Part shown: positions 6,234 to 14,477 of the stretch, in pieces
Layout of the letters: every line of letters begins with the position of its first letter
How positions within the stretch are numbered: the first letter of the stretch is position 1
Source of the DNA: an uncultured Prochlorococcus sp.
GTDB taxonomy: Bacteria; Cyanobacteriota; Cyanobacteriia; PCC-6307; Cyanobiaceae
Direction: 5' to 3'
Assembly: GCA_902626435.1 (NCBI GenBank)
Contig: CACOFO010000009.1
Span: 1-38,086, forward strand
Length of the DNA: 38,086 nucleotides
Position numbers and translations under genes: made by a program
The notes under the pieces: generated by a model
The model's input: the letters and a program-made list of their open reading frames with translations, nothing else
Databases searched by the model: none
Told to the model about the DNA's origin: nothing

Positions 6234-8012
6234 TTATTTTTTAATTGGGATTTTAAAAATTTCAGCTATAAATTTCTTCCATAAATAAGCTGCATTTCCA
6301 CTAGATAATTTAGATTCTTTATTATCGTCGTAACCTATCCAAATACCTGTTGTAAGGTTATCAAGTGAACCAATAAACCAAAGATCTCTATTCCCATCAG
6401 ATGTTCCTGTTTTTCCATAAATTTTCTTTCCTTTTATAGAGGCTGCTTTCGAAGTACCTTCTTTTACTGATTTTTCAAGAAGTTTATTTATTTTTTTATT
6501 AACTTTTAAATCTAATATTTTCTTGGGAATAGATTTGTTTTCCCAAATAGTTTGATTATTAAATGATTCTATTTTTTCTAAAATGCTAGGGCTTTGAATC
6601 TTCCCATTATTATTAATCGCAGAATATACATTTGTAATGTTTAATAGATTATCTCCATAGGAACCAATAGCTAATGATAGAAATTCCTTGAACTTTTGTT
6701 CATAACCCAGACCAAATGAATTCGCTAGATTAATAATATTTTTTAAGCCGATTTTTTTTGTTATTGATATTGGAACGATATTTGATGAACTTTTAAATGA
6801 TTCAATCAAAGAGACTGAACCTTTATAGTCTTCTGAAAAATTTTTTGGGCAATAACTTTCCCAGCATGTTGGTAAGTCTTCAAATTTATCGCTTAGTTTT
6901 ATCCCTTCTATTAATGCTGCAGCATAAGGAATTACTTTAAAAGTAGAACCTAGAGGTCTTATATTTGATGTTACTCTATTATATTCGTTAATTGATGGAT
7001 TTTTGCTGGTTATCATTGTCCTTATTAAACCAGTTTTTGATTCGATTGATAACAGAGCAAATTCAAGTTCTTTAGGCCCAGCATATCTAGATATGTTTTG
7101 GGCTTTTTCTTGCCAATCTTTGTTGATAGAAGTTTTAATTCTTAAAAACTTATAATCCTCAATATTTTCAATTCTTTTATCTGTTTCCTCAAGAATAAAG
7201 TTTATTAGTAATTTATCATCTAAAAAATTATCAGCTGTTTGATAATTTAAGTTTATTCTCTCTTCAATAGCCTTATTTTTATTAGCTAGAGAAATATATC
7301 CATCAAGATACATTGATTCAAGAACTTTATTTCTATTTTTAATAGCTAGTTCTACATTTTGATAGGGTGAATAAAAAGAAGGAGCTGGAGCTAATCCCGC
7401 AATTAATGCGATCTCTGATAAGGTCAACTCTTCGATTAGTTTCCCAAAATAAACTTGAGAAGCTTCGTTAACCCCGTATGCTCCTGATCCTAAATAAATA
7501 TTATTTAAATATATTTTTAAAATTTGATTTTTATCATATCTAAATTCAAGTATTAGTGATATAAATATTTCTTTGATTTTTCTTTGAATACTTAAATCAT
7601 TATTTAGATAAAGTATTCTTGCAAGTTGTTGAGTAATCGTACTTCCTCCCTCTTTAACATAACCACTTCTAATATTTTGAAAAATGGCACGAGCAATACT
7701 TTTTAAATCTATTCCATTGTGTTTGTAAAAGATTTTATCCTCAGAAGATATAAAAGCATGTTTTAAAAAAGGTGGAATTTTATTTTTACAATTATTTATT
7801 TCAAATTTCCTGCTTAATTTGCTTAATATTTTTTTATCAGAAGATGATATTACATAAGAATAATTGGTTGTGCGAGAACTTTTATTTTTAGATACATCAA
7901 ATTTAAATGTAGTAATTATTAGACTATAAATATAAAAAAATATTCCTGAAAAAATTAATATTGGAATTATTAAAACAAAAGATTTGGATTTAATCTTTTG
8001 CACCTTAAGCAA
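6234..8012 (-). CDS. class A penicillin-binding protein (glycosyltransferase GT51 + transpeptidase)
   Basis: Bifunctional peptidoglycan synthase anchored by one N-terminal membrane segment (about 12-35). The GT51 domain has catalytic E91 in the segment SSEDKIFYKHNG (89-100), EGGSTITQQLAR (121-132) and the YLNNIYLGSGAYG block (168-180). The transpeptidase domain has the active-site serine S356 in STFK (356-359), the SSN triad (409-411) and KTGTSDG (534-540). At 592 aa it is a compact class A PBP, with little C-terminal extension and no PASTA or OB insertion evident. Its start overlaps the 3' end of chlG by 8 bp on the same strand, so the two are probably co-transcribed. Which class A PBP it is (1A/1B/1C) I cannot say. 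Confidence 0.93.
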   Translation of the reverse strand: MLKVQKIKSKSFVLIIPILIFSGIFFYIYSLIITTFKFDVSKNKSSRTTNYSYVISSSDKKILSKLSRKFEINNCKNKIPPFLKHAFISSEDKIFYKHNGIDLKSIARAIFQNIRSGYVKEGGSTITQQLARILYLNNDLSIQRKIKEIFISLILEFRYDKNQILKIYLNNIYLGSGAYGVNEASQVYFGKLIEELTLSEIALIAGLAPAPSFYSPYQNVELAIKNRNKVLESMYLDGYISLANKNKAIEERINLNYQTADNFLDDKLLINFILEETDKRIENIEDYKFLRIKTSINKDWQEKAQNISRYAGPKELEFALLSIESKTGLIRTMITSKNPSINEYNRVTSNIRPLGSTFKVIPYAAALIEGIKLSDKFEDLPTCWESYCPKNFSEDYKGSVSLIESFKSSSNIVPISITKKIGLKNIINLANSFGLGYEQKFKEFLSLAIGSYGDNLLNITNVYSAINNNGKIQSPSILEKIESFNNQTIWENKSIPKKILDLKVNKKINKLLEKSVKEGTSKAASIKGKKIYGKTGTSDGNRDLWFIGSLDNLTTGIWIGYDDNKESKLSSGNAAYLWKKFIAEIFKIPIKK

Positions 8013-8952
8013 CTAAAAAACTATGACCTATCGCTAGAGCAGTAACTAACATTCCAGTTATAAGAAACGGTTGGGCACTTGCTTGATATTTGACATCAAA
8101 CTTTAGAGGATCTCTTAGTAACCACATATCTTGAAATGTAATTTGCGGAATTACCAATAAAACCAAAATTACAGAGGCTAAATTTTGACCAATAATAACT
8201 AATACTACAACCATTGCTAATTGAAAAATGTCAATTAGCCCTGCACTTATTCTACTTGCATTTTTAATCCCAAATACTACTGGTAAAGAATTCAAGCCTA
8301 GCTTTGAATCTCCTTCAACGCTTTTGAAATCATTAATGACGGCAATACCAAGTCCAGAAAGGCTATAAGCAAGTGTAAGTAAAGCTGTTACTATAGTTAA
8401 TTTTCCAAACAAGGCTTGTCCTGCCCACCAAGGTAAGGCTATATATGATGCTCCTAATGCATAATTACCAAGCCAGCCATTTTGTTTTAATTTAAGAGGT
8501 GGAGCAGAATATATATAACTAACAAAAGATCCTCCTAATGCTAAAAGTAAGACAGAAGGAAAATTGTGCTTAGCGTATATATCTAATAGAAAAGCAACTA
8601 TTAGGCCTGCAATAAGTAATACCCAGATTTGAATTTTTACATCTTTAATTGAAATTTTTCCAGAAGGAATTGGTCTATTCGGTTCGTTAATTGCGTCAAT
8701 TTCTCTATCAAAAAAATCATTTATGGTTTGTGTATAACCTGCCAGAAGTGGCCCACTCATTAACATGCATGCTAGTGAAGCTAAAACATTACTAAATGTC
8801 CATTCAAAATTTCCACTTGCAGCAGCTCCACAAATAACACCCCATATCAAAGGGATCCATGTAATTGGCTTCATTAACTGTATACGAAGTTTCCATATAC
8901 TTGAAGTTTCAGAGGCACCCTTAATTCCTAAAAGTTGTTTTGGATCATTCAC
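8005..8952 (-). CDS. chlG: chlorophyll synthase ChlG
   Basis: UbiA-superfamily membrane prenyltransferase that attaches the phytyl or geranylgeranyl chain to chlorophyllide, the last step of chlorophyll a (or divinyl chlorophyll a) synthesis, in the thylakoid or plasma membrane. The prenyl-diphosphate/Mg motif NDFFDREID is at 78-86, followed by EPNRPIPSG (90-98). The second Asp motif DFKSVEGD is at 208-215. About eight to nine hydrophobic spans are visible and the length (315 aa) is typical. The start ATG lies 8 bp downstream of the DUF2862 gene's stop on the same strand; the 3' end overlaps the PBP gene by 8 bp, so DUF2862-chlG-PBP form one unit. Confidence 0.95.
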   Translation of the reverse strand: MNDPKQLLGIKGASETSSIWKLRIQLMKPITWIPLIWGVICGAAASGNFEWTFSNVLASLACMLMSGPLLAGYTQTINDFFDREIDAINEPNRPIPSGKISIKDVKIQIWVLLIAGLIVAFLLDIYAKHNFPSVLLLALGGSFVSYIYSAPPLKLKQNGWLGNYALGASYIALPWWAGQALFGKLTIVTALLTLAYSLSGLGIAVINDFKSVEGDSKLGLNSLPVVFGIKNASRISAGLIDIFQLAMVVVLVIIGQNLASVILVLLVIPQITFQDMWLLRDPLKFDVKYQASAQPFLITGMLVTALAIGHSFLVA

Positions 8953-8960
8953 TTTACTAT

Positions 8961-9185
8961 TTAACCTTTCTCAATTTCTTCTGGGAAAAACCAGTTTTGC
9001 TCACCATTCTGGAATTTTGCGGTTATTCCAATACTCCTGCCATCTGTCATTTTATAGCCTGTTATTACAGCTTTAGGATTAGAGGATATTTGATCAATTA
9101 ATTTCGCTGGTAGTCTATCTTTTACTTTATTAATGTTAATTTTAATTTTACTACCGATTTTGGGTAATAATCTTGTTTCAGCCAT
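8961..9185 (-). CDS. DUF2862 family small cyanobacterial protein
   Basis: A 74-residue basic protein: KIGSKIKININKVKDRLP, then ITGYKMTDGRSIGITAKFQNG and WFFPEEI near the C-terminus. The pattern of short beta strands with GYKMTDG and the aromatic W-F-F-PEE ending is that of DUF2862, a cyanobacterial family with an SH3-like appearance and no established function. It is the first gene of the unit DUF2862-chlG-PBP (8-bp gap to chlG) and is divergent from hisF with 59 bp between starts. A link to chlorophyll synthesis is suggested by position only. Confidence 0.8.
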   Translation of the reverse strand: MAETRLLPKIGSKIKININKVKDRLPAKLIDQISSNPKAVITGYKMTDGRSIGITAKFQNGEQNWFFPEEIEKG

Positions 9186-9244
9186 AAGAGGTAAAATGGA
9201 AGCTATTATGCAAGATTAACAGCATTTGGACAATTTTTACTAAA

Positions 9245-10018
9245 ATGGTAGCTCTTCGTTTAATTCCTTGTTTAGATGTAGCCAACGGCAGAGTGGTTAA
9301 AGGTGTAAATTTTGTTAACTTGAGAGACTCAGGTGATCCTGTTGAATTGGCTTGTAGGTATTCTGATGAAGGCGCAGATGAATTAGTATTTTTAGATATT
9401 AGAGCAAGTGTGGAAAATAGGAATACATTAGTTGATCTTGTTTCTAGGACAGCAAAATCAGTCAAAATACCTTTTACAGTAGGGGGAGGTATAGATTCTG
9501 TTTCTTCTATTAATGATCTTTTGAGAGCGGGAGCAGATAAAGTGAGTTTGAATTCCTCAGCCGTTAGAAATCCTGAATTAATTTCTAAAAGTGCTAGTGA
9601 ATTTGGTACTCAATGCATCGTTATAGCAATCGATGCTAGAAAAAAAGTTAATAAGGTTGATGAATGGGAGGTATATGTAAAAGGAGGGCGAGAAAATACT
9701 GGAATAGATGTATTAAGTTGGGCAAAGAAAGTTGAGGAATTAGGAGCCGGGGAAATATTGCTAACTTCAATGGATGGTGATGGGACTCAGAATGGATATG
9801 ATTTACATTTAACAGAATCCGTTACCAATATTGTTAATATCCCAGTAATTGCTTCAGGAGGAGCAGGCTCTCTAGAAGATATTTATGACGTTTTCAAAGA
9901 AGGCAGGGCATCAGCAGCACTTTTAGCATCATTACTTCATGATAAGAAACTTACTTTACAAGAAATAAAAACTTTCCTCCTCAAAAAAAATCTTCCAATT
10001 AGACCATATGAATTATAA
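9245..10018 (+). CDS. hisF: imidazole glycerol phosphate synthase cyclase subunit HisF
   Basis: TIM-barrel cyclase of histidine biosynthesis. With HisH it converts PRFAR and glutamine-derived ammonia to imidazole glycerol phosphate and AICAR. The catalytic aspartates are D11 in [14 protein letters not shown] and D130 in IAIDARKK. Both phosphate-binding half-barrel motifs are present: TVGGGID (78-84) and ASGGAGS (in [10 protein letters not shown], about 199-208). Length (257 aa) is standard and the ATG at 9245 gives the canonical N-terminus. hisH is not in the window. It is followed at 41 bp by menG on the same strand. Confidence 0.96.
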   Translation: MVALRLIPCLDVANGRVVKGVNFVNLRDSGDPVELACRYSDEGADELVFLDIRASVENRNTLVDLVSRTAKSVKIPFTVGGGIDSVSSINDLLRAGADKVSLNSSAVRNPELISKSASEFGTQCIVIAIDARKKVNKVDEWEVYVKGGRENTGIDVLSWAKKVEELGAGEILLTSMDGDGTQNGYDLHLTESVTNIVNIPVIASGGAGSLEDIYDVFKEGRASAALLASLLHDKKLTLQEIKTFLLKKNLPIRPYEL

Positions 10019-10059
10019 TTTGGGTTTATTCCAAAAAGAAAGTACTTTAAAATTTAAAA

Positions 10060-10761
10060 ATGAAATTCATAAAAACTATAGAAGTCAAAAATATATTTAA
10101 TAAAATTTCTTATAAATATGACTTTTTAAATAATCTGTTAAGTTTTGGACTGCACAGATTATGGAAAAGGAAATTAGTTAATTTATTGGAACCTTTAAAT
10201 GGTGAAGATTGGGCTGATTTATGCTGTGGCACTGGAGATTTAGCATTTTTAATTTCTGAGAGAGTTATTCCAAGAGGTTCAATTACTGGGATTGACAGTG
10301 CCAAGGATATCCTAAATATTGCAAAGAAAAAATCAGATATGAAAAAAAATAAATTTATTAAGTGGGAAATTAAAGATGTTTTAGAAATTAATGATTATTC
10401 AAAAAATTTTGATGGGATTTGCATGTCCTATGGACTAAGAAACTTAAATAATGTTGAAGAAGGAATAAAAAAAGTTTTTTATCTTTTGAAGAGTAAAGGA
10501 AGGGCAGGATTTCTGGATTTTAATCACTCAACAAAAAATTCTTTATCTAATATTTTTCAGAAATTATATTTGAGACTTATTGTTGTTACAGTTTCGCGTC
10601 TTTTTAATTTTAGTAAGGAGTACGCGTATATTGAAAAAAGTATTAAATATTTTCCGAAGAAAAATGAGCTTATAAAAATAGCTAAGGAAGTTGGATTTCA
10701 AAAAGCTGAATATAGAACTATTTTTTTTGGGCAAATGGGAATACTCATTTTAGCTAAATAA
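10060..10761 (+). CDS. menG: demethylphylloquinone/demethylmenaquinone methyltransferase (UbiE/MenG)
   Basis: Class I SAM-dependent methyltransferase of the UbiE family. In cyanobacteria it makes the last C-methylation of phylloquinone, the photosystem I quinone. The N-terminal signature (FNKISYKYDFLNNLLSFGLH, 13-32), SAM motif I DLCCGTGDLAF (53-63), the acidic residue of GIDSAKDIL (77-85) and the family motif MSYGLRNL all appear. The 233-aa length is normal. The assignment to phylloquinone rather than ubiquinone follows from cyanobacteria lacking ubiquinone. It meets the DUF721 gene tail to tail, with a 5-bp gap. Confidence 0.92.
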   Translation: MKFIKTIEVKNIFNKISYKYDFLNNLLSFGLHRLWKRKLVNLLEPLNGEDWADLCCGTGDLAFLISERVIPRGSITGIDSAKDILNIAKKKSDMKKNKFIKWEIKDVLEINDYSKNFDGICMSYGLRNLNNVEEGIKKVFYLLKSKGRAGFLDFNHSTKNSLSNIFQKLYLRLIVVTVSRLFNFSKEYAYIEKSIKYFPKKNELIKIAKEVGFQKAEYRTIFFGQMGILILAK

Positions 10762-10766
10762 AGAAT

Positions 10767-11297
10767 TTAGTTATTTATTTTTCTCCAACAAAAAGCACAC
10801 TTTCCCCATCTTTTGATTTCGCCCTCAGGCGTTGGGGAATTACAGAAATTACAAATCCCCATATTGTTTTGATGGATTCTGCTGGGATGCTTGTCCCAAA
10901 TTATCTTTGCATTTGTAGCTTTAAAATTTTTATTTTTAATTTCATAATTTTGTATTATTTTTATTTCATTCAAAGTTATTCCAATTTTTTCTATTCTCTC
11001 TTTTAATTTATGCTTGTTGTAGATTAAAGCTTGGCGCCATTGGGGATTATTTACTGCAATAGTAAGTATTTTTTTTTCAATATTTAATGGTTTGCATTCC
11101 TGAAATAGTTCTAAACCGATTAAGTCCTCCCAGTTTTCGTTGATTTTAGAAAGTTTATCTAAGTCCCCACAGGATTTTTTGAAATTATCAAGACAATTTT
11201 TTAATGGATGTGGATTCCTTCTATTCACTATTGGCAAATACTTTTTGTCCAATTTGTAAAATTTACTTATTAAGACTAAAGTTAATCTAATCTTCAA
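10767..11297 (-). CDS. DUF721 (DciA-like) protein with C-terminal zinc ribbon
   Basis: The middle (about 30-120) is a DUF721 domain: NPHPLKNCLDNF, then NWEDLIGLELFQECKPLNIE and LTIAVNNPQWRQALIYNKHKL. DUF721 is the domain of DciA, the helicase-loading factor of most bacteria without DnaC. The C-terminus adds two CxxC pairs (CNFC and CAFC in the last 30 residues), a zinc-ribbon-like knuckle absent from simple DciA proteins. The start is uncertain: the longest frame uses TTG at 11297, only 30 bp from the divergent gene; a GTG at 11228 (residue 24) just before the conserved NRRNPHP would give 153 aa and leave promoter room. A replication role is inferred from the family. Confidence 0.8.
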   Translation of the reverse strand: MKIRLTLVLISKFYKLDKKYLPIVNRRNPHPLKNCLDNFKKSCGDLDKLSKINENWEDLIGLELFQECKPLNIEKKILTIAVNNPQWRQALIYNKHKLKERIEKIGITLNEIKIIQNYEIKNKNFKATNAKIIWDKHPSRIHQNNMGICNFCNSPTPEGEIKRWGKCAFCWRKINN

Positions 11298-11327
11298 AAA
11301 GATGCTCGTTGTTTTAATAAAGAATTT

Positions 11328-12077
11328 GTGAAAGTTATTGGATCTGCAGCTAAGACAGTTTTTTATTTAAAAAAAATTCAGGGTCAATATCCAAGTTGGA
11401 GACTTCAGTACAAAATAAAATGCAAAAGTACTGAAAATGAGCTTACAAACTGGCTTGGATATTCTGAAATAAAGAGAAATCAGCCAGTAGCGATAATAGC
11501 AAGAGAACAGTTCTCCGGTTTTGGTCAAAACTTAAAAACTTGGGTTTCTCCAAAAGGAGGGATTTGGTTAAGTGCAGCTTATCCAATATTTTCAAAAGAA
11601 TTTACAAGTCAAATATTTAATTTGTCTTTAGGAATTAAGATATGTGAAATGCTTAGACAAGAAAATATAAATGTTTGTTTGAAATGGCCAAATGATATTT
11701 TCTTTGGTTCAAAAAAGTTGATTGGATTTTTACCGAGGGTGATAACCAGAGGCAAGGAAATTATTTATGTAAGAATAGGTCTTGGCATGAATGTTTTAAA
11801 TTACACCCCATCAGAAGGTATTTCATTATCAAAAGTACTTCAAACTAAGAATATTAATCAACATTACTGGACAGCCAAAGTTCTTAAAGCTTTTCATGAT
11901 TCAGTTAAATGTAATAACAAAAAAGAATATGTGATTAAATCGGCAAATAAGTTCCTCACTAAAAAATTTTTACCTAGTGGTTTTTGCCCTCATACATGGA
12001 AAATTAAAGATATTGATTCGAATGGGAATTTAAGAATTGAAAATGAAACTCAACTGAAGGTAATTAGAAGGTTCTGA
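11328..12077 (+). CDS. birA: biotin-[acetyl-CoA-carboxylase] ligase-like protein (BirA catalytic domain)
   Basis: A 249-residue stand-alone class I biotin protein ligase without the DNA-binding domain of bifunctional BirA. It should activate biotin as biotinyl-AMP and attach it to AccB for fatty acid synthesis. Matches are STENE (34-38) for the DSTN site, WVSPKGGIWLS (72-82), KWPND (119-123), SKKLIGFL (128-135) and RIGLGMNV. The nucleotide loop that is normally GRGRRGRKW reads GFGQNLKTW (64-72), so the arginines are replaced, including the position equivalent to E. coli R118 (here Q67). The start is GTG at 11328. It meets the ABC ATPase gene with a 2-bp gap. Confidence 0.85.
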   Translation: MKVIGSAAKTVFYLKKIQGQYPSWRLQYKIKCKSTENELTNWLGYSEIKRNQPVAIIAREQFSGFGQNLKTWVSPKGGIWLSAAYPIFSKEFTSQIFNLSLGIKICEMLRQENINVCLKWPNDIFFGSKKLIGFLPRVITRGKEIIYVRIGLGMNVLNYTPSEGISLSKVLQTKNINQHYWTAKVLKAFHDSVKCNNKKEYVIKSANKFLTKKFLPSGFCPHTWKIKDIDSNGNLRIENETQLKVIRRF

Positions 12078-12079
12078 AT

Positions 12080-12766
12080 TTAATTAACTTTTAATTCAAC
12101 TATTCTTCCATCCTTAAATTTGGCTATTTTTTTTGCTCGATTTGCAACTTCATCTTCGTGAGTAACTAAAACTATAGTTATTCCGGATTCATGCAGTTTG
12201 TCAAAAAGATCCAGTACATCTTCAGTTGTTTTTGAATCTAGTGCTCCTGTGGGTTCGTCTGCTAATAATATTGCAGGGTTATTTATAATAGCCCTAGCAA
12301 TAGCAACTCGTTGTTGTTGACCTCCAGATAATTGGTTAGGGCGATTATTCATTCTCTCAGAAAGGCCGACTTTCTTTAAGGCATTCTTGCCTCGTTCTAA
12401 TCTTTGCTCAGGTTCAATACCAGCATAAATCATTGGTAAAATTACGTTCTCAAGTGCTGTTGCGTCTGAAAGAAGATGAAATTGTTGAAAAACGAAGCCT
12501 AATTTTTGGTTTCGTATCTCCGCTAGCTCATCATCAGATAATTTTTCAACAGGGATGCCATTTAATTTATAAACACCTTCAGATGGTCTATCTAGACATC
12601 CAATTATATTCATTGCTGTACTTTTACCTGAGCCACTTGCTCCCATTACCGCTAAATAGTCACCTTTATAAATTTCTAAGTTTATACTATCTAAGGCTTT
12701 AACAGTTAGATCATTTTTTCCGTATGTTTTAGATATTCTCTCTAAACTTGCTACTTTTTTAGACAT
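12080..12766 (-). CDS. ABC transporter ATPase, MacB/LolD/DevA-like
   Basis: A 228-residue ATP-binding subunit of the MacB/LolD class, which powers lipoprotein release or mechanotransmission efflux pumps. Walker A is GASGSGKST (42-50), the Q-loop is FVFQQFHLLS, the signature LSGGQQQRVA, Walker B AILLADEPTGALDS, and the switch histidine sits in VTHEDE. The long DEPTGALD plus ASGSGKST combination is typical of this class. No MacB/DevC-type permease is next to it: the neighbours are ndhB (15 bp upstream on the same strand) and the biotin ligase (convergent). Cargo is unknown; in cyanobacteria, DevBCA-like glycolipid export or lipoprotein trafficking are options. Confidence 0.88.
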   Translation of the reverse strand: MSKKVASLERISKTYGKNDLTVKALDSINLEIYKGDYLAVMGASGSGKSTAMNIIGCLDRPSEGVYKLNGIPVEKLSDDELAEIRNQKLGFVFQQFHLLSDATALENVILPMIYAGIEPEQRLERGKNALKKVGLSERMNNRPNQLSGGQQQRVAIARAIINNPAILLADEPTGALDSKTTEDVLDLFDKLHESGITIVLVTHEDEVANRAKKIAKFKDGRIVELKVN

Positions 12767-12781
12767 TTATTGAAAATTCTT

Positions 12782-14302
12782 CTAAGGAATATTATTTGTT
12801 ATGGCAATAATGTCTTGCAAAAAAGGTGTTTCTGAAACTGCTGTGTTAGCTAATTTAAAAAGAGGGTTAGAAAGAATTCCTCCAAGAGCTGTTACTGCCA
12901 CGCAAGTATAAAGTGCAATTCTCAATGGAGGCAATCCTACAATTCCCCAATTAATTTCCGGATATGATTTCACTATTTCAGAAGCTTCCTGTGGTTCTTT
13001 AACTACCATCATTTTGATCACTGAAATGTAGTAATAAATAGAAATAACTGAGGTTACTAGTCCAATAATTACTAATAGATATTGATGATTAGCCCAACCA
13101 GCAAAGAATAAATATATCTTTCCAAAAAATCCCAACATTGGAGGTAATCCTCCAAGAGAAAGAAGACAAAGGCTTAAGCCTAATGTAATAAGAGGATCTT
13201 TTTGGTAAAGACCTGAGTAATCAAGAATTCTGTCAGAACCAGTTCTTAGAGAGAAAAGTATTACACATGAAAAAGCTCCTAAATTCATAAACAAATATGC
13301 AGCTAAATATAAAACAGCCGCTGATAAACCATCTTGAGTCCCAGATACTATTCCAATCATTACAAATCCGGCTTGTCCAATAGAACTGTAAGCTAGCATT
13401 CTTTTCATTGAGGTTTGAGCTAGAGCAACAACATTTCCTAGAGCCATACTCAAGATGGCCAAAATAGTAAATAAAAGTTTCCATTCCTCATCGAAAGATG
13501 AGAAAGTAGTACTTAATATTCTTATCGCAAATGCAAAACCCGCAGTCTTTGAACCAACAGATAAAAAAGCTACTACGGGTGTAGGTGATCCCTCATAAAC
13601 ATCAGGCGTCCATTGATGAAAGGGAACTGCAGCTATTTTAAATGCAACGGTTGATAAAACAAATACAAGAGCTAAAGAAGTAATGAACGATGGCTTGTTG
13701 ATAATCTCTAAACCAATTGTTGCTAAGTTTGTTGAACCACTTAATCCATAAAGAAAAGAGGAGCCATACAAATAGACTGCAGCAGCCGCTGACCCCACAA
13801 GCAGGTATTTTAAAGCAGCTTCTGAACTTCTCGGATCTCTCTTGAGATAACCAGAAAGTAAATAGCTCGCTACCGATAAAGTCTCAAGAGATATAAATAC
13901 ACTAATAAGGTCAGTAGATCCACACAAAAGCATTGCCCCAAGAGTAGCCGAAAGAACTATCGCTGCGAACTCCCCAATCGGACTACCACTTTGTTCTGTA
14001 TAACGCCAGCTTATGAGTAAAGAAACTAAAGTTGATAAAGCTATTATTGCTCTAAATGCGATTGCTAAATTATCTGAATTAAATGAACCTAGAAACGCAA
14101 TATTTACTGGATTGGTCCATTGCAAGGCTAGACTTGAGAGAGAGCTGCCAATTGATAAATAGCAAATTATTGGTGCCCACTTTGAGGCAGTTTTTTCTCC
14201 CGCTAAATCTACAAGAAGAGTCCCAACAATACCTATTAAGATGAAAGCCTCTGGAACAATGGCTTGAGCATTTAAATTAATTGTAAAGATTTCGTTGGGC
14301 AC
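12782..14302 (-). CDS. ndhB: NAD(P)H-quinone oxidoreductase subunit 2 (NdhB)
   Basis: A 506-residue, multi-span proton-translocating subunit of cyanobacterial NDH-1, homologous to NuoN/Nqo14. It works in respiration, cyclic electron flow around photosystem I and, in other NDH-1 forms, CO2 uptake. Antiporter-like signatures are visible: [15 protein letters not shown] (about 135-149), [13 protein letters not shown] (about 158-170) and [20 protein letters not shown] (about 224-243), with the lysine and glutamate residues used for proton transfer. About fourteen hydrophobic segments span the length. The start ATG (14300-14302) faces topA across a 175-bp shared upstream region. Confidence 0.96.
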   Translation of the reverse strand: MPNEIFTINLNAQAIVPEAFILIGIVGTLLVDLAGEKTASKWAPIICYLSIGSSLSSLALQWTNPVNIAFLGSFNSDNLAIAFRAIIALSTLVSLLISWRYTEQSGSPIGEFAAIVLSATLGAMLLCGSTDLISVFISLETLSVASYLLSGYLKRDPRSSEAALKYLLVGSAAAAVYLYGSSFLYGLSGSTNLATIGLEIINKPSFITSLALVFVLSTVAFKIAAVPFHQWTPDVYEGSPTPVVAFLSVGSKTAGFAFAIRILSTTFSSFDEEWKLLFTILAILSMALGNVVALAQTSMKRMLAYSSIGQAGFVMIGIVSGTQDGLSAAVLYLAAYLFMNLGAFSCVILFSLRTGSDRILDYSGLYQKDPLITLGLSLCLLSLGGLPPMLGFFGKIYLFFAGWANHQYLLVIIGLVTSVISIYYYISVIKMMVVKEPQEASEIVKSYPEINWGIVGLPPLRIALYTCVAVTALGGILSNPLFKLANTAVSETPFLQDIIAITNNIP

Positions 14303-14364
14303 TTTATTAAATAGGATTAAATTAGATGATTGATTGTAATGGTCAAAGAGTTAATCTTAACTTG

Positions 14365-14372
14365 ATTATAAT
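14365..14372. promoter_or_regulatory. overlapping candidate -10 boxes between ndhB and topA
   Basis: The sequence ATTATAAT holds TATAAT on the plus strand (14367-14372, about 105 bases before the topA start) and TATAAT on the minus strand (14365-14370, about 63 bases before the ndhB start). If both are used, the two transcripts would start on either side of the same 8 bp and compete. There is no clear -35 for either. Consensus and location are the only evidence. Confidence 0.3.
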
Positions 14373-14393
14373 TTGTGGGTATGATTTTTGAAA

Positions 14394-14417
14394 TTTTCAA
14401 GAGAAATTACTTGAAAA
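14394..14417. repeat. inverted repeat in the ndhB-topA intergenic region
   Basis: TTTTCAAG (14394-14401) and CTTGAAAA (14410-14417) are perfect inverted 8-mers separated by 8 bases. The site lies about 25 bp downstream of the candidate topA -10 box, within the probable topA leader. It could be an operator for a dimeric regulator or a leader hairpin. There is no U-tract immediately after it, so a terminator is less likely. Confidence 0.4.
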
Positions 14418-14477
14418 AGTTTTAAATAATCATAATATGCCCTAACCGAACAAAAACACCAATTTTTGAAATAAACC

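Noticed and set aside
9178-9465. 95-codon minus-strand frame crossing the start of hisF
   Set aside because: It overlaps conserved hisF coding sequence and the hisF promoter gap, and has no recognisable features.
10920-11000. T-rich stretches inside genes looking like terminator tails
   Set aside because: They reflect A-rich codons of minus-strand genes, without adjacent GC-containing stems.
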